From Muricea muricata (lineage: Eukaryota > Cnidaria > Anthozoa > Malacalcyonacea > Plexauridae): a stretch of 64,000 nucleotides of DNA. The number at the start of each line of letters is the position of its first letter. The stretch's first letter is position 1. The stretch covers positions 4,413,341 to 4,477,340 of the forward strand of contig OY979730.1 in assembly GCA_963855995.1 (NCBI GenBank). Reading direction: 5' to 3'. Both the position numbers and the translations under genes were made by a program. A model generated the notes under the pieces. The model saw nothing but the letters and a program-made list of their open reading frames with translations, was not told the origin of the DNA and ran no database searches. This document shows positions 34,501 through 46,500 of this stretch, piece after piece.

Positions 34501-37500
34501 CGTGTGCGTACGTGTGTAAAACGCGTAACTGGAAAACAACCTTAAGTACAATTGGAGCCCCCAGCGTATCACCACTGGATACAATTTCCATATTACTGCA
34601 GAATGCCAGCCTGGAAATTCGCTTCGTCAAAATGGGCGTGGGAAACTATCCCGACAGGCTTATTATAATATTACTATTATCACCTAAGGTGGTTCAATAC
34701 TGTTTTTATTCAATGGAAAATTCACGAATTGGATCCGTATGTTTGGACTGTTATGACTTAATGAACAACAAAGAGTACGGTTAAGGTGTAAGACAACGTC
34801 TAAAGGGTTCGAATGTTTCACAGAAGTTATACAACTGTCGTTGCTATGGCATCAGTGACGTTTCAAGATGGCGGATATTTCGGCTTTAAAGCTATATAAA
34901 GCGAAAACGATATCGGCGACCCCTAAACTTTATTTCATAAAATGATTTCTCTTAGTATTAAAAAAAATTAAAACAATTTAAAAAAATTCTGTTGACCATA
35001 AGTGAATATACTAAGAGAAATCATTTTATGAAATAAAATTTGGGGGTCACCCATATCGTTTTCGAGTTATATGGCTTTAAAGTCAAAATATTTCCATCTT
35101 GAAACTTCACCATAGCAACGACAGTTGTATCACTTCTATTAAAACATTCGGACCCTTTAGTCATCGTTTTACATTATTACGATACTCTTTGTTGTTCATC
35201 AAGTAAAAGCAGTTCAAAAATACGAAATTAAATCGTGAATTTTCCATTTCATAAAAAAATATATTGAGCCAATTTAACATACACTTGTACATACTAAGAT
35301 ATTCCTTGATATTGTTTCCGACTTCCTTCGGGATGAAGAAGGCTTGTCTGCATTGCCAAGTCGATCCATGCAATCATCTGAGTCCTCAATAATTCTCTGC
35401 AAAAATGGCATTAAAAATGACTAACATCACATTTAAGAATACAAAGATACAAGGATGAAAAACAGAGAATATTACATGATTGCGAGGAAATATGAAATTT
35501 ATTGCGACTTGTTCAAATTTCCCGATAAAATAAAATTTACATGTATTATGTGGTTTATGCGTGGTTTTTGATTGGCTAGCGAATATAATATTTTCACACA
35601 TAAAAATACCGGGTTTTTTGTGTGTGTTTAAATACCATTTTTCTTAGTGGCTAAAAGCTCTATACAGCTACCAGTAACAAATGCTCAAATAAGAAGGATA
35701 CAAGGATGAAAAATCAATGTAATCCTCAAATAAGATCCCATCCTTAGTAGAAAAACATACACAAAATTCATGCCACTTAGATGGAGTTTCATTATACAGT
35801 CCTAATTGCTGGTATGCACCTTCCATACATTTACATATCCTTAGCAAAAAAACATATACAAAATTCATGCCACTTAGACAGAGTTTCATTATATGGCATG
35901 CACCTTCAATACATTTACATATCTAAATAGTTGAATCAAGGGAATACGATACCTCCAAGTTCTTTGAAAAAGCATTGACAATAAAAGAAGTATCAGATGA
36001 CAGATGGTGCTTTCCATCATTATCTTCCACTGCAAATTTCCGAACTGAAGGCATTTGTTTTCTTCTACGCCCCGTACATCCCTCTTCTTCCCTGTTCTCG
36101 CCAATTTCAGGGACGTTCGCCTCATCTCTGTCGTCTTGTTTTCCACGTACTTGCTCTGTGTCGCGAGTCAGTATCTCCTGTTTATTAAAGTTTGCCCTTG
36201 ATTTTGTTTTCCTTTGAGCCCTACTGCGATCAACCTGTGGCTTATTCAAATCAGTACCACGTTCTTCATCGTCATCATCATCATTTTCTTTGCTCTTTGA
36301 TTTAACGCCGTTATCCCGAGCTGATCTCTTAGCTGGATTCCCTGATATGGAGGCTGAAGTCCTCCCATTAATTCTAGGAATGTCCTTGTCCTTGCGCGTG
36401 CGATTTTGTGCAACTATAAACAAAGATTGAACAACCGTAGCCTCGCCTGTTGATCTCTTTCATGCAAAATTCTTTCTATGAGATTGCTAACAAATTTACT
36501 GGCATGAAATTTCCGTGCGAACATTAACTAGAATTCACACTTAATAAATAACGCTTTTGGTTATCCACTACAAATAAGGAATAATGCGAAAACTGTGATT
36601 GCTCAGATTTTGAGAGGAGAAGTAGGGATGATGATTTCCTCTGACAAAAGTCACATGAAGCAATTAGTTGAAGCATTTTTAAACTGCAATAAATGTAATT
36701 ATATTATGTAACATTTTTCTTCATGTGGTATGTCTGCATCTTATTACCCTTTGTACTCATGATACATGAATTCTTCAACACTCCATATCAATACCAACAA
36801 ATTACCAAATTCACAATTTACCTTCGTCGGCTCGTTCTTTGTTGACAAGCTCTTCTTTTTTGTCTTTTACCGTGCCAGGCTTATCTTGTACATCAGCTAT
36901 GTCGTTTCTTCCAACATTTTCTTCACCCGCAAAAGGATTATCGTCAGAAAAAACTTTGAGCAGTTTCTGCAATGATTCGTCAAACGTCTCTTGATCTTGT
37001 CCAGCAGTAATATCAACCTAAAATATAGCATTTTTCACGTAACTTCAACTCTGAGAGTGGGTGAAAAACATTTATATACTGATACATCCGCTGATTTAGT
37101 AATACCATACGAGAACTCCTTTTTCAAGTAAATATAGGCTAAGCTCATAAATGCGGCAGAAATAATTAAACTTTTTAATTACAGGTAAATCAAATTAATT
37201 AATTAATTAAACATAGAAAATAATTAAATAGAGAATAATTATTATATAAACTACAGGTTTTCCACCAATTTAAAATGTCCGGAAGCTATGATTGGTGATT
37301 GTTTGAAAAGCGATAATTTTCACATGTGAAATCATCATAAATAATCTCACATGTGAGATATCAGTTTTATCAGTGCCCGAAATCCTTATAAAGCACTGTA
37401 CTTTATATAATAATTAAATTCAAGTCTTGATGAAACACACCTGTTTTCTTCATTCGTAAAAAATCTTATAGAATGTGTAATTCGTATGTTCGCATTTTGG

Positions 37501-40500
37501 ATATCAATTACGAGGTAAAAATCCGGCTTTCCCTTGTTGTCAGCTATCTCTCACTGCGAGAGATATTAACACCAGTTGGTAACTTTCCACGGCGATGTAA
37601 AACCTTTATAAATAGCAAAAAGTTACTCTTTCTATTCTACCTGTTGATCACCGAAATTAGCTGGTATACTTTCATCAGCTGGTACAAAGGGCGATGCTTC
37701 TTCTTCAACTTGTGCAGGAGGTGTTTCTAAAACATTGTAAATGTTCTTTTTAAAAACCTCTTAACCTTAAATAACACAGCATGTTGGACCGACTTTCAGA
37801 GCTATATATGACGCAAAACAAAGCAAAAAAAACCTTTTTCAACTTCCTCGTTTTGCCCTTTTTCGTCCAAAAATTTGGCAGCAGTATGTCGCCTCGCTGT
37901 CACATTTTCATCCACAACATCTATTTTGACCTGTTCGTTAACCTCGAGCTCCGTTGCTCTGTTCAAGACTTCACCCTCTGAATGATGTCTTGCCTGTTCG
38001 CGTTCACGATGTTTTCGCTGGGCTTCAAGTGCTATGTCTGAGAAAGATGGTTCGTTTCCTTCCTAAATGTTAAAAAAATATAAATAGGCCCGGTACTCGT
38101 GACGTTATATGAGAAATGCTTGCAAAATTTCGGGCATGCGGCAGGATTATTACGTAGCGTTAAGCAGGTTTTCCACCATCCTCTTTCCCAGGCCTTACTG
38201 GCAACGTAGGCAGCTAATAAGGCCTGGGAGCGAAGATGGTTTTCCAATAGCGATTTTTTTCGCACAACGCGACTTGTTTTTCTTTTTCGCAAACCTTTTT
38301 AGTCCTACTTAGTTGCAGCTGAAAGTTTAAAAGGGAAAAGAAAACCGGCTTTAGTCGCTGGATAGTGACTTTCTAACAGCTGTGTATAAAAATCTTTGAA
38401 AAGCTGCAAAGCTACAGTGACCCAGTTCGCAACGCTGCGAAGATTTGAAGTTTATCTTAGAATGTAGAATTAAAATAAAATTAATACTGATGATGATTAC
38501 CGTTTCCTCGTAGGCTTTCGGTTCCTTTTCTTTACCATGTTTTTTCCTCTTTCTCTGTAGTTCTTCTCGTTTTCTTAGCTGATAAGCTCTCTGGGCAGAA
38601 CGAAGTAACCTTTTGCCTTGGGGAGTTTTCTTCGCAGGAGGGCTCTGCAAAAGATAGCACGACTCTATAGTCTGTATGACACCATGGTCATGTAAAGACT
38701 ATTCCAATTCTTTACCAATTATTAAGTTACATAACATTCTGAATGTATCTACATTTGTGAGAAGTAAAATTCAAAATAAATGTTTAATCAGTGTCTTGAT
38801 ATGCTGATATAGAATCGTCCTGATTTGCATAAACTTTAAGCACAATTTTCCAAGCTACAAACATTTAGTTTTCAAATGTCATGCATTTTATTGAACCTTA
38901 TTGTATTACGAGATATATGCTGTAAACCGAAAATTGTGTGAATAAGGTTGGTAGTTTACAGCTGGTTAAGCCTAACGATCTAACGAACTGAATGTAAGCC
39001 ATATTTTTTATTATTTATCATATATTTATCAGGCACTTATAAAATCGATAATCTCACATGACTGTGAGATTAGTTGCGATAATTTCAACAGACGGACCTA
39101 GAGAGTTAATTGAGGAAGTGCATATTCATATATACCTAGGTTTTGCTCGACCAATTTCTTTTAAAATCAATCTTATTCCAAAAGAAATCATTTGGGCAGA
39201 AACTGATGCCATGCTATATCGTTGCGGTTGGTGCAAATTTTTAAGGTACAATGCTGGTGGGGTTATTTTAATTGGTCAAGATTGCGTTTTTTATTTTTAC
39301 TTACACATTTGTACAATGCTGGTGGGGTTATTTTAATTGGTCAAGATTGCGTTTTTTTATTTTTACTTACACATTTGAATTCAAAAGGACCAAACAATTT
39401 TTTGCGTTTGTAATCCGACCTGAAACCTGCCCTGTAGACGGTGTCTATCAAAGACAACCGAGATGAATTTGCTGGATTTTGCAGTGCTTTCTTCTTTCCT
39501 GCTCGTCGCTCAAAGTCAGACCAACCGAACATCCAGTCCTCCGTGTTATAACCCTAGAAGTGCACAATTTTTAATGACTGCTCAAATAGTCACAATTTTT
39601 AATGACTGCTCACTATAGAAATGCTATCATCTTGTTTTAAAATTAGGTTTATTTTAATGACGTCACAACCTGGGTAGACAGTATAAAACTTGCTTTCAAT
39701 TACTTAAATTTGAATCAAAATTTCTTGAACACTTCGCATTTGACGTAAGAAGTATATGCATACAAACTTAGTTAGATTTCAACATTCAACATTGGTTATT
39801 GATTCTTCAAGAGACAAAATAATTATTCAGGTTGTGCCGTCATGTACTTTTTGAATTAAATATTTCCGAAACTAAGCATGTTATCAAAAAATTAACAACA
39901 GATGTTACAGTTACCTTAAAGGTTCTTATCAATAAGCCGATAAAAAAATATATTGCTGTTTCCCTTTAAAATGAAAACTCAAGCGAATGAGAGACATATA
40001 TTTAGGCGAAACTTCTCTTTTATACGAAATGGTTGCCGTACTGAAATCACACTGAAATGAATAGCTTGAGCTTGTTGACATGTCATTTTGAAATGACGCT
40101 GAGGGGAAAACGTTTAGCCATCAACAAAAAATATAACCACATTTATATTTGAGCTTAACTCCAAGCTTGCTGTGGTAAAATATACTACCAGTCTAGTAGG
40201 GCAATTAAAAATAGAAAATATATAATTATCACGATTTATTATAGTTCTTGAAGTTGCCGAACATGACTTCAAAAAGAGAATTGCAAGTCAGATTCATTTT
40301 GTTTCATTGCCATCCTCCTCTTGATCTCATGTCCAGGTAAAAAAAATTATAAAAATATTTTAAGGGCAATTTTTTTCAGAAACAAAATACATAAAATTTC
40401 AAAACTTTAAAATCGAGTTTAAAATCGTGAAAAACTTTAAAATCGAGTTTAAAATCGTGATATATATAGTTGAAAAATATATAAAAATTTTACTTACAGT

Positions 40501-43500
40501 GCCAAGCTTATGTTTTCTATCAACATCATCGGCGCTGAGAGTGCGTGCTTTTGCATTTTTGCTGCCAGACTCAGCGCTCTTCAGTCGAGCTTTGATTTTT
40601 CGTGCGGCAGCGTTAGGCTCAGACTCCGAGGTAGAAATACTGGACAACTTCGCTGCTGCTCGTGTCCGATATGGCCTAGTCTAAAAAATTATTGAACAGT
40701 TACCCCACTGATCTCATAGTAGACTGGATATAGCTTCTATAGATGAGAAAAGCGAAGCCTGATTATATATGCAAAATTCACTTCCGGGGACCACGGAGTG
40801 AAACAAACGTGTATAGAAATGTATGGCGGACAACACGCACGAGCGCACAATTTCGAAAATTTAATCGGCTTAAATTTTCGAAATTTTGCGCTCGTGCGTT
40901 TTGTCTGCCATACATTTTTATACAAGTTTGTTTCACTTCGTGGTCCCCGGAAGTGAATTTTGCATATATAATTAGGCTTCACTTTTCTTATCTATAGAAG
41001 CTATATCCAGTCCACTATGAGATCAGTGAGTTACCCTCACTAAATTTCAAAAAGATTTATAAGACCTAGGGTAGGTTGTATAAAAGGCGTTTAGCTTAAA
41101 CGGTGGATAAGCAAAAATATAAAAGCACTCCTATTCATCTTGTAAATAATTGAACTTAAATTTTATCAACTAAATATGTAGCTCTATGCGTAGTTGTTAT
41201 GTTTTGACCGAAAAGTTTAGTTTGCTTTCATTCAATAGTTTATAGACTTGCTTGATATTTTCGACTTATCCACCGTTTAAGCTAAACGCCTTTTATACAA
41301 CCGGCCCCTGAATTCCAAAGAAATTTAAAGACGTGATTTTTTATCAATGGCAGACCCAGAACACAAGAAAAACGTTTGCCATTATTTCAAGCATGATAAC
41401 ACCCAAATATGATAATTTTTAGCATTTGCAAGTTCTGAACGGCCATTGGCCAAGTGCTACGTTGATATATCACTCAATGTCAACATGTAAAATGCCCTGC
41501 CGTTCTTCTGCTGGAGTAATTTTAATGTTGTCCGCTATATTCTCTCAGCTTCATTATAAATACACGTTTTCAGCATTGACATACAACTGACATGTCAGTT
41601 GTCGGGCTTTTTTCTCTATTTCCACCCGCGTGTAGGTACATACAGTAACCGTACAAATATTTTGTATTTCTTACATAGAAAAGGCGAAATACCTTTGTTA
41701 TCGACTTTGCATTCACGGGTTTAGTTGGCTTTGTTTTAAACGCGGTACTAAGCTCTCCTTCATCTTCCTTACTTGTCTTATCCTGAAAAAGAAGAGGAAC
41801 TGAAACATATTTAGACGCAGACATTAACATCAGTTTCTTCTAAAAACCTTGTAAGGAGCCCCATAAAGGATACTTGCAGAGGGCTGTAGGAGGACTTTGA
41901 CAAGAAAGTCAAATTTGCATACTATAATTAAATGAATAAAAAGCACTAAAATAACTTTGAAGTGCATTGAGTGCATAAAATCAAGGTGCTTAGACCGGAC
42001 ATTTGTGCCTTGTTACTGTATCTCTGGCTAGTGTTTACACACATTGGAAACCACAATACAAGAGCAATTATTCACTCCCATCGCACCCATAGTACCTTTT
42101 TTGTAGTATTCTTGCTAACCTTTCCTTTAAAAAACGGCCCAGAGCTACTATCATCATCATGCTCAGCTACAGTCTTCTTCGCGTCCATTGTATCATCATC
42201 AGCTCTGCGCGGCTTAGAAATAACACTGACTGGGTCCTCATTTTGATCTTTTGATGTAACTTCTCTATCAATACGCGTGTCATCATCATTTTCGTTCTGA
42301 GTCAGTGACTGAGTTGAATGGATAACTGTTGGTTCATCTTGACTCGCATCCTTTAAGTACTCGCCATGTCCCACCTCATTTTTTGAATCCACTGTTGGAT
42401 CCAGCCTTCCCACACTCTTCCCCAAACCACTGTCAACACTTTTGCCCAGTTCGCTTTCATCTACGCTTTTGTTAGCCTCACTTTTCCTCCCTTCGCTCTT
42501 ATCTTCAATATCGTTCCCCTGCTCTCCTTGCGCTGTTACATTACATTAAAAAACAAAAAAACTTCAGCCGTCTTACCAGCCATTTTTTATTATTTATCAT
42601 ATAGTGCTTTATAGGGATCTCAGGCACTTATAAAACCGATAATCTCACATGACTGTGAGATCATTTGTGATAATTTCCAGAGACGGACGTAGAAAGTTAA
42701 TTGAGAAAGTGCATACTCAGGTTCTGCCCGACCAGTCTCTTTTCAAATCAACTTTATTTCAAAAGAAATTATGTGGCCAGAAACTGAATATATATGAATA
42801 TGTATACGCCTCCAATTAACGTTCTAGATTCGTCCCTGGCAACTTCCCATGTAAAAATGAATCATCGATTTTCAACAAGAAATCAAAAGTATCAAAATCA
42901 TTTCAGTATTTTAAATTAAGTAACAAAACAATTATCAAATTCGGTTTTTGCATGATATATGAAGAATGATCAAGCCCTCAGTTTGAGTTATACCGACCAA
43001 CACGAAAGATTCTAGAATGCTTTTGTGTGCATATTGATGCTAAAACAAACCTTTCTCTGTTTGGCCATGGTTTTTCACGGACTCGCTGCTTCGTGATGAT
43101 CGTGTTCTGGTCCTAGACCCTTCATCGTGAGCTACAGCTGGGACACTTTTGACTTCCTCTGCTTCTTTCTGTTTTCTTTCAAGCTCATCAGTACCGACTG
43201 TATCACGCACGTCTGTTTTGCCAGAATTACTGCCAACTCTTTGCTTCTTCTCGTTCTCAGATTGAGAGTCTTTTTTCTGGGTGTTATTGCCTTTGGTATT
43301 TTGCCTCGAGGTTTCCTTCTTTTTAGGGACAGCTTTCTCGTTTTCGCTTTTATCACGCACAGATTTCGAAGAGTCGTCGCTCGATTCTCCTTTTTTTCGC
43401 CTCGATGTCTAAATTAGAATTGTGGACAGTTGCCCACATGGGCAATGGCTAAGATGCTTTTAGCAATTTAAAGAGTCAATGTTTTTTAATTTCCAATCGT

Positions 43501-46500
43501 GCAAGCAAACACATCCACCCAGCAATAGAAATGGAATTCACTCAAAATTAACTATTATAATTATTTAGATTATATGTATGTTGTTGAACGCTGTACAACC
43601 AGTGAACGCATTGTGTAAAGTACTCAAAAACAGTTCTGCGCCTCATCTAAAGTTTCCTATGAGTGGTTGATTTGCTGGGAAAAGGGGCTGTTGTGGACAT
43701 TCTATTCTTGAAACTATTAATAATGAATTTCATAATGGACATTATTGTACAATATTTTATGTAAAGTGTCAGATTCCGTGCAGTTACAGAAGTAAAAATT
43801 GACATGACTGTGTAGTATTTTGACACTTTTCATGCGGTGATATACTTCTTGAAAGTTAAAACTAACATCAGAATGTTGTAACAGCGTTTGCTGGCAAAGA
43901 TGATGGGGTTGAATGAAATGTTTCGACTTACATACCAGTAAAGACACAGTTTTGGAGAGTCCTTTGCTTCGACTTGACAACTGAATAGCGCTGGATGTCA
44001 CAGAAGCCTTGGGAGTTGAAGAAATAACATCTGGACTGGGAGGAGTATTGGACGCATAGTCACTGGGAAACAGTAAGCTGGCGGGTGTCACTGGGCTATC
44101 TACGCTTGTTAAGGAATATTCTATAAGGAATATTCATACGGCAGTAAAAAAGATACGAGATTAATTAGGCGGCCTCGTATATATTTTCCAAAACAATCCA
44201 AAATGAGCAAAAAACAAACGAAAAAATTGAAGGCATAAACTTATAACATCTCATTTACCCACGTTATGTACCAAAGCCTAGTTCCATCACTTTCATGTTG
44301 TCCAAAGAAAGCCTTTCTCGACGATTTCCAGATCTATTTTTTCTTTAGCTAGCTGTTTTCAAATGAGTCGTGTTGAGCGTAAACCTGTGTACATAGCATG
44401 TCACATCATAGTCTATCACATCAGCTTGATATATTCATGACAGGTACGATTATTACGGAAAAGGCATGTTACACAAGGCATTTTTGCTGCGGCATGTGAT
44501 ACAATTACTGGACCAAAGCAATGTTGAGAATTCAGAGGAAGCTTCACCGTTATGATATAAAGTAAAAACACAGAAATGAGAAACTATCAATGTCTGAGTG
44601 TCTCAAAGACAGGTGAGTATTAATTGTAGGAAAAGCGTTCATGAAAGAAGGTGAACAATGCCAAGTTTGAAAACGAGGCGCATTATATGTCTGCTGCAAC
44701 CGTCATCAGTCTCGTAACCAGACACTTATTTTTCAAAAAGAAAATATTATTATCTAATTCAGTTAAACACAGCGAGTGCAAGCGCGCACCCCCTCCCCCC
44801 CCCGCTACTTTATTACTGATATTTTTTTATTATAATTGTATCTAATCTCAATGCGCCTGGGTACGACTACGAGGCTATCATTGCTATGTTCGAAATTGTG
44901 GAAAACATCATAACATGGTTTTGCGAATAGAAAATATGTTCATGAAAAAAAAAGGATATTATTTTGAGCGTAGATCAGCTTCACGTATTTTTCTTCGCTC
45001 GGGTTAAGAAATGGCAGCAAGGTGTGAGCTGGTTCATTCAGCTGTATAAGTAGAAGAATCTCCTGGCTTTCTTTCTTCTCTGAAATAAAGCAGTATTAAT
45101 AAAAATTGTATTAATAAATAAAGGGAATTTGGCTACATTCACCAAACAGCGAAAGATGAGCAGTGAGGTGGGGCAAGCACTATCGGTATCCAAGCACCAC
45201 ACCCAAGAAAGTAGAATAGAGAAAGTCGAGTTACATACTGTCATACTGTCAACCTCGTATCCAGGCTCTCTTCTCTACGATGCTTGCAGAGGAAAAGACC
45301 CTGGTGAGCTCCGTTCACATGGCTTCGAGATTTCGGGAGCAGCTTGTGAGAGATGGTGGGCAGTACTTGTTAATATATGTAATTTTAGTCTTGAAAAGTG
45401 CAGCAAGAGTTTACATTTACACAAATTACGTACGAATCCTCCTCTAACCACTAATGGACATCTGAGTGGCTCCTAAAATCTGGGAAACACATGACCAGCA
45501 TTCACCACGGTCTCTCCTTCCCGCAAAGAGCGTAGAGAAGAGAGCCTGGGCACGAGGTTGTCATACTGTCATGGCAATTTTGCTCCATTCCCTGAGGACA
45601 TAGAATATACTTAATACATTGTGTGAAATGTGAATAGGGAATGAGAATTTGCAGTCCCACAATATCCTCTTCAGGCAGAAGCATATCCCTTCATTTCTGT
45701 CCTCTCACCCTGTCGACCGTACCTTATCGCCCAGCAAACATCTTCGACAAATAAAGCGGTAAAATTATTTTTCAACTCACCTAACATTTGCGTCTTTAAA
45801 ACAGAATTCTGCTTGATAATTACCGTTAACCAAGTATCGCTCTTAAAAACAAAGACCTCAAATTAGAAATGAACTACAAAAAGCCACAAACTACTTGATT
45901 TACACTGGAAGTTCCATTAATGAGGGCAGTTTGCTGGGATGTTTCAACGGAAATTTGTTCATGCGTTTGCTGCCATTTTCGAAGCCACGAAAACGGAGTC
46001 GGTAGAATATTTAACCGCCATTAGTGCGATCAGTAAACAAAGAAAGAAAACAGTCTATGTACATGCAAAGAAACGCAAACAGCAGGCTCATGTAAAAAAC
46101 TCCCTAAACTCTCCTTTATTGTCATCTGTATTAATAAACTCTATTTGCTCACCTCTTTTTCGAATGCAAAAAACGAAATAGACTTGCTTCCCATGTTGAA
46201 ATCAGTCCAAAATGTCCCGTCTTCATTATCACTCGGGCATTCAACCTGAGAAATGATTGTTAAATTAAGAAATTAACGAAAGTAAAGTTAGTATAATTAA
46301 TACATATGATAGTCTAGCATATCGTCGAACAGAATTTACTACCTTCTGCATACCAAGATACACTTTTTTGCAAGAAATGGAATAAACACTACGAAAGGAA
46401 AAAATGCGTAAAATGCTCAGAGGAAGCGGTTTAAACTTGCAAGGTTAGTGTTAGGGAAAGTTCTATCGTCCATAAGGAATTTTGGGTTGGAATAACTAAC

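Larger units (their letters stand above)
28733..44099 (-). other. SYCP2: SYCP2 central charged, low-complexity region
   Basis: Consecutive exons encode Ser/Lys/Glu/Asp-rich sequence with no folded domain visible: KGESSDDSSKSVRDKSENEK, an exon with repeated LGKSV motifs and ENDDDDTR, TRPYRTRAAAKLSSIST, basic RKREELQRKRKKHGKEK, acidic ENDDDDDEERG, twin RNETPG motifs in one exon, and ENDEDDDDGTDGED. A short aromatic island, GYNTEDWMFGWSDFERRAGK (39427..39553), stands out. Vertebrate SYCP2 also has a long disordered, charged centre here, with phosphorylation sites and the closure motif for HORMA proteins; I did not identify that motif. Confidence 0.75.

Noticed and set aside
38109..38312. Open frames on both strands at 38.1-38.3 kb
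   Set aside because: They overlap an inverted repeat (GGTTTTCCACCATC / GATGGTTTTCC) in a SYCP2 intron and have no domain or splice support.
44290..44340. Possible SYCP2 exon encoding NRSGNRRERLSLDNMK between 45.0 and 44.1 kb
   Set aside because: Its phase fits neither the preceding exon (phase 0) nor its neighbours. A missing exon is expected here but this one cannot be supported.
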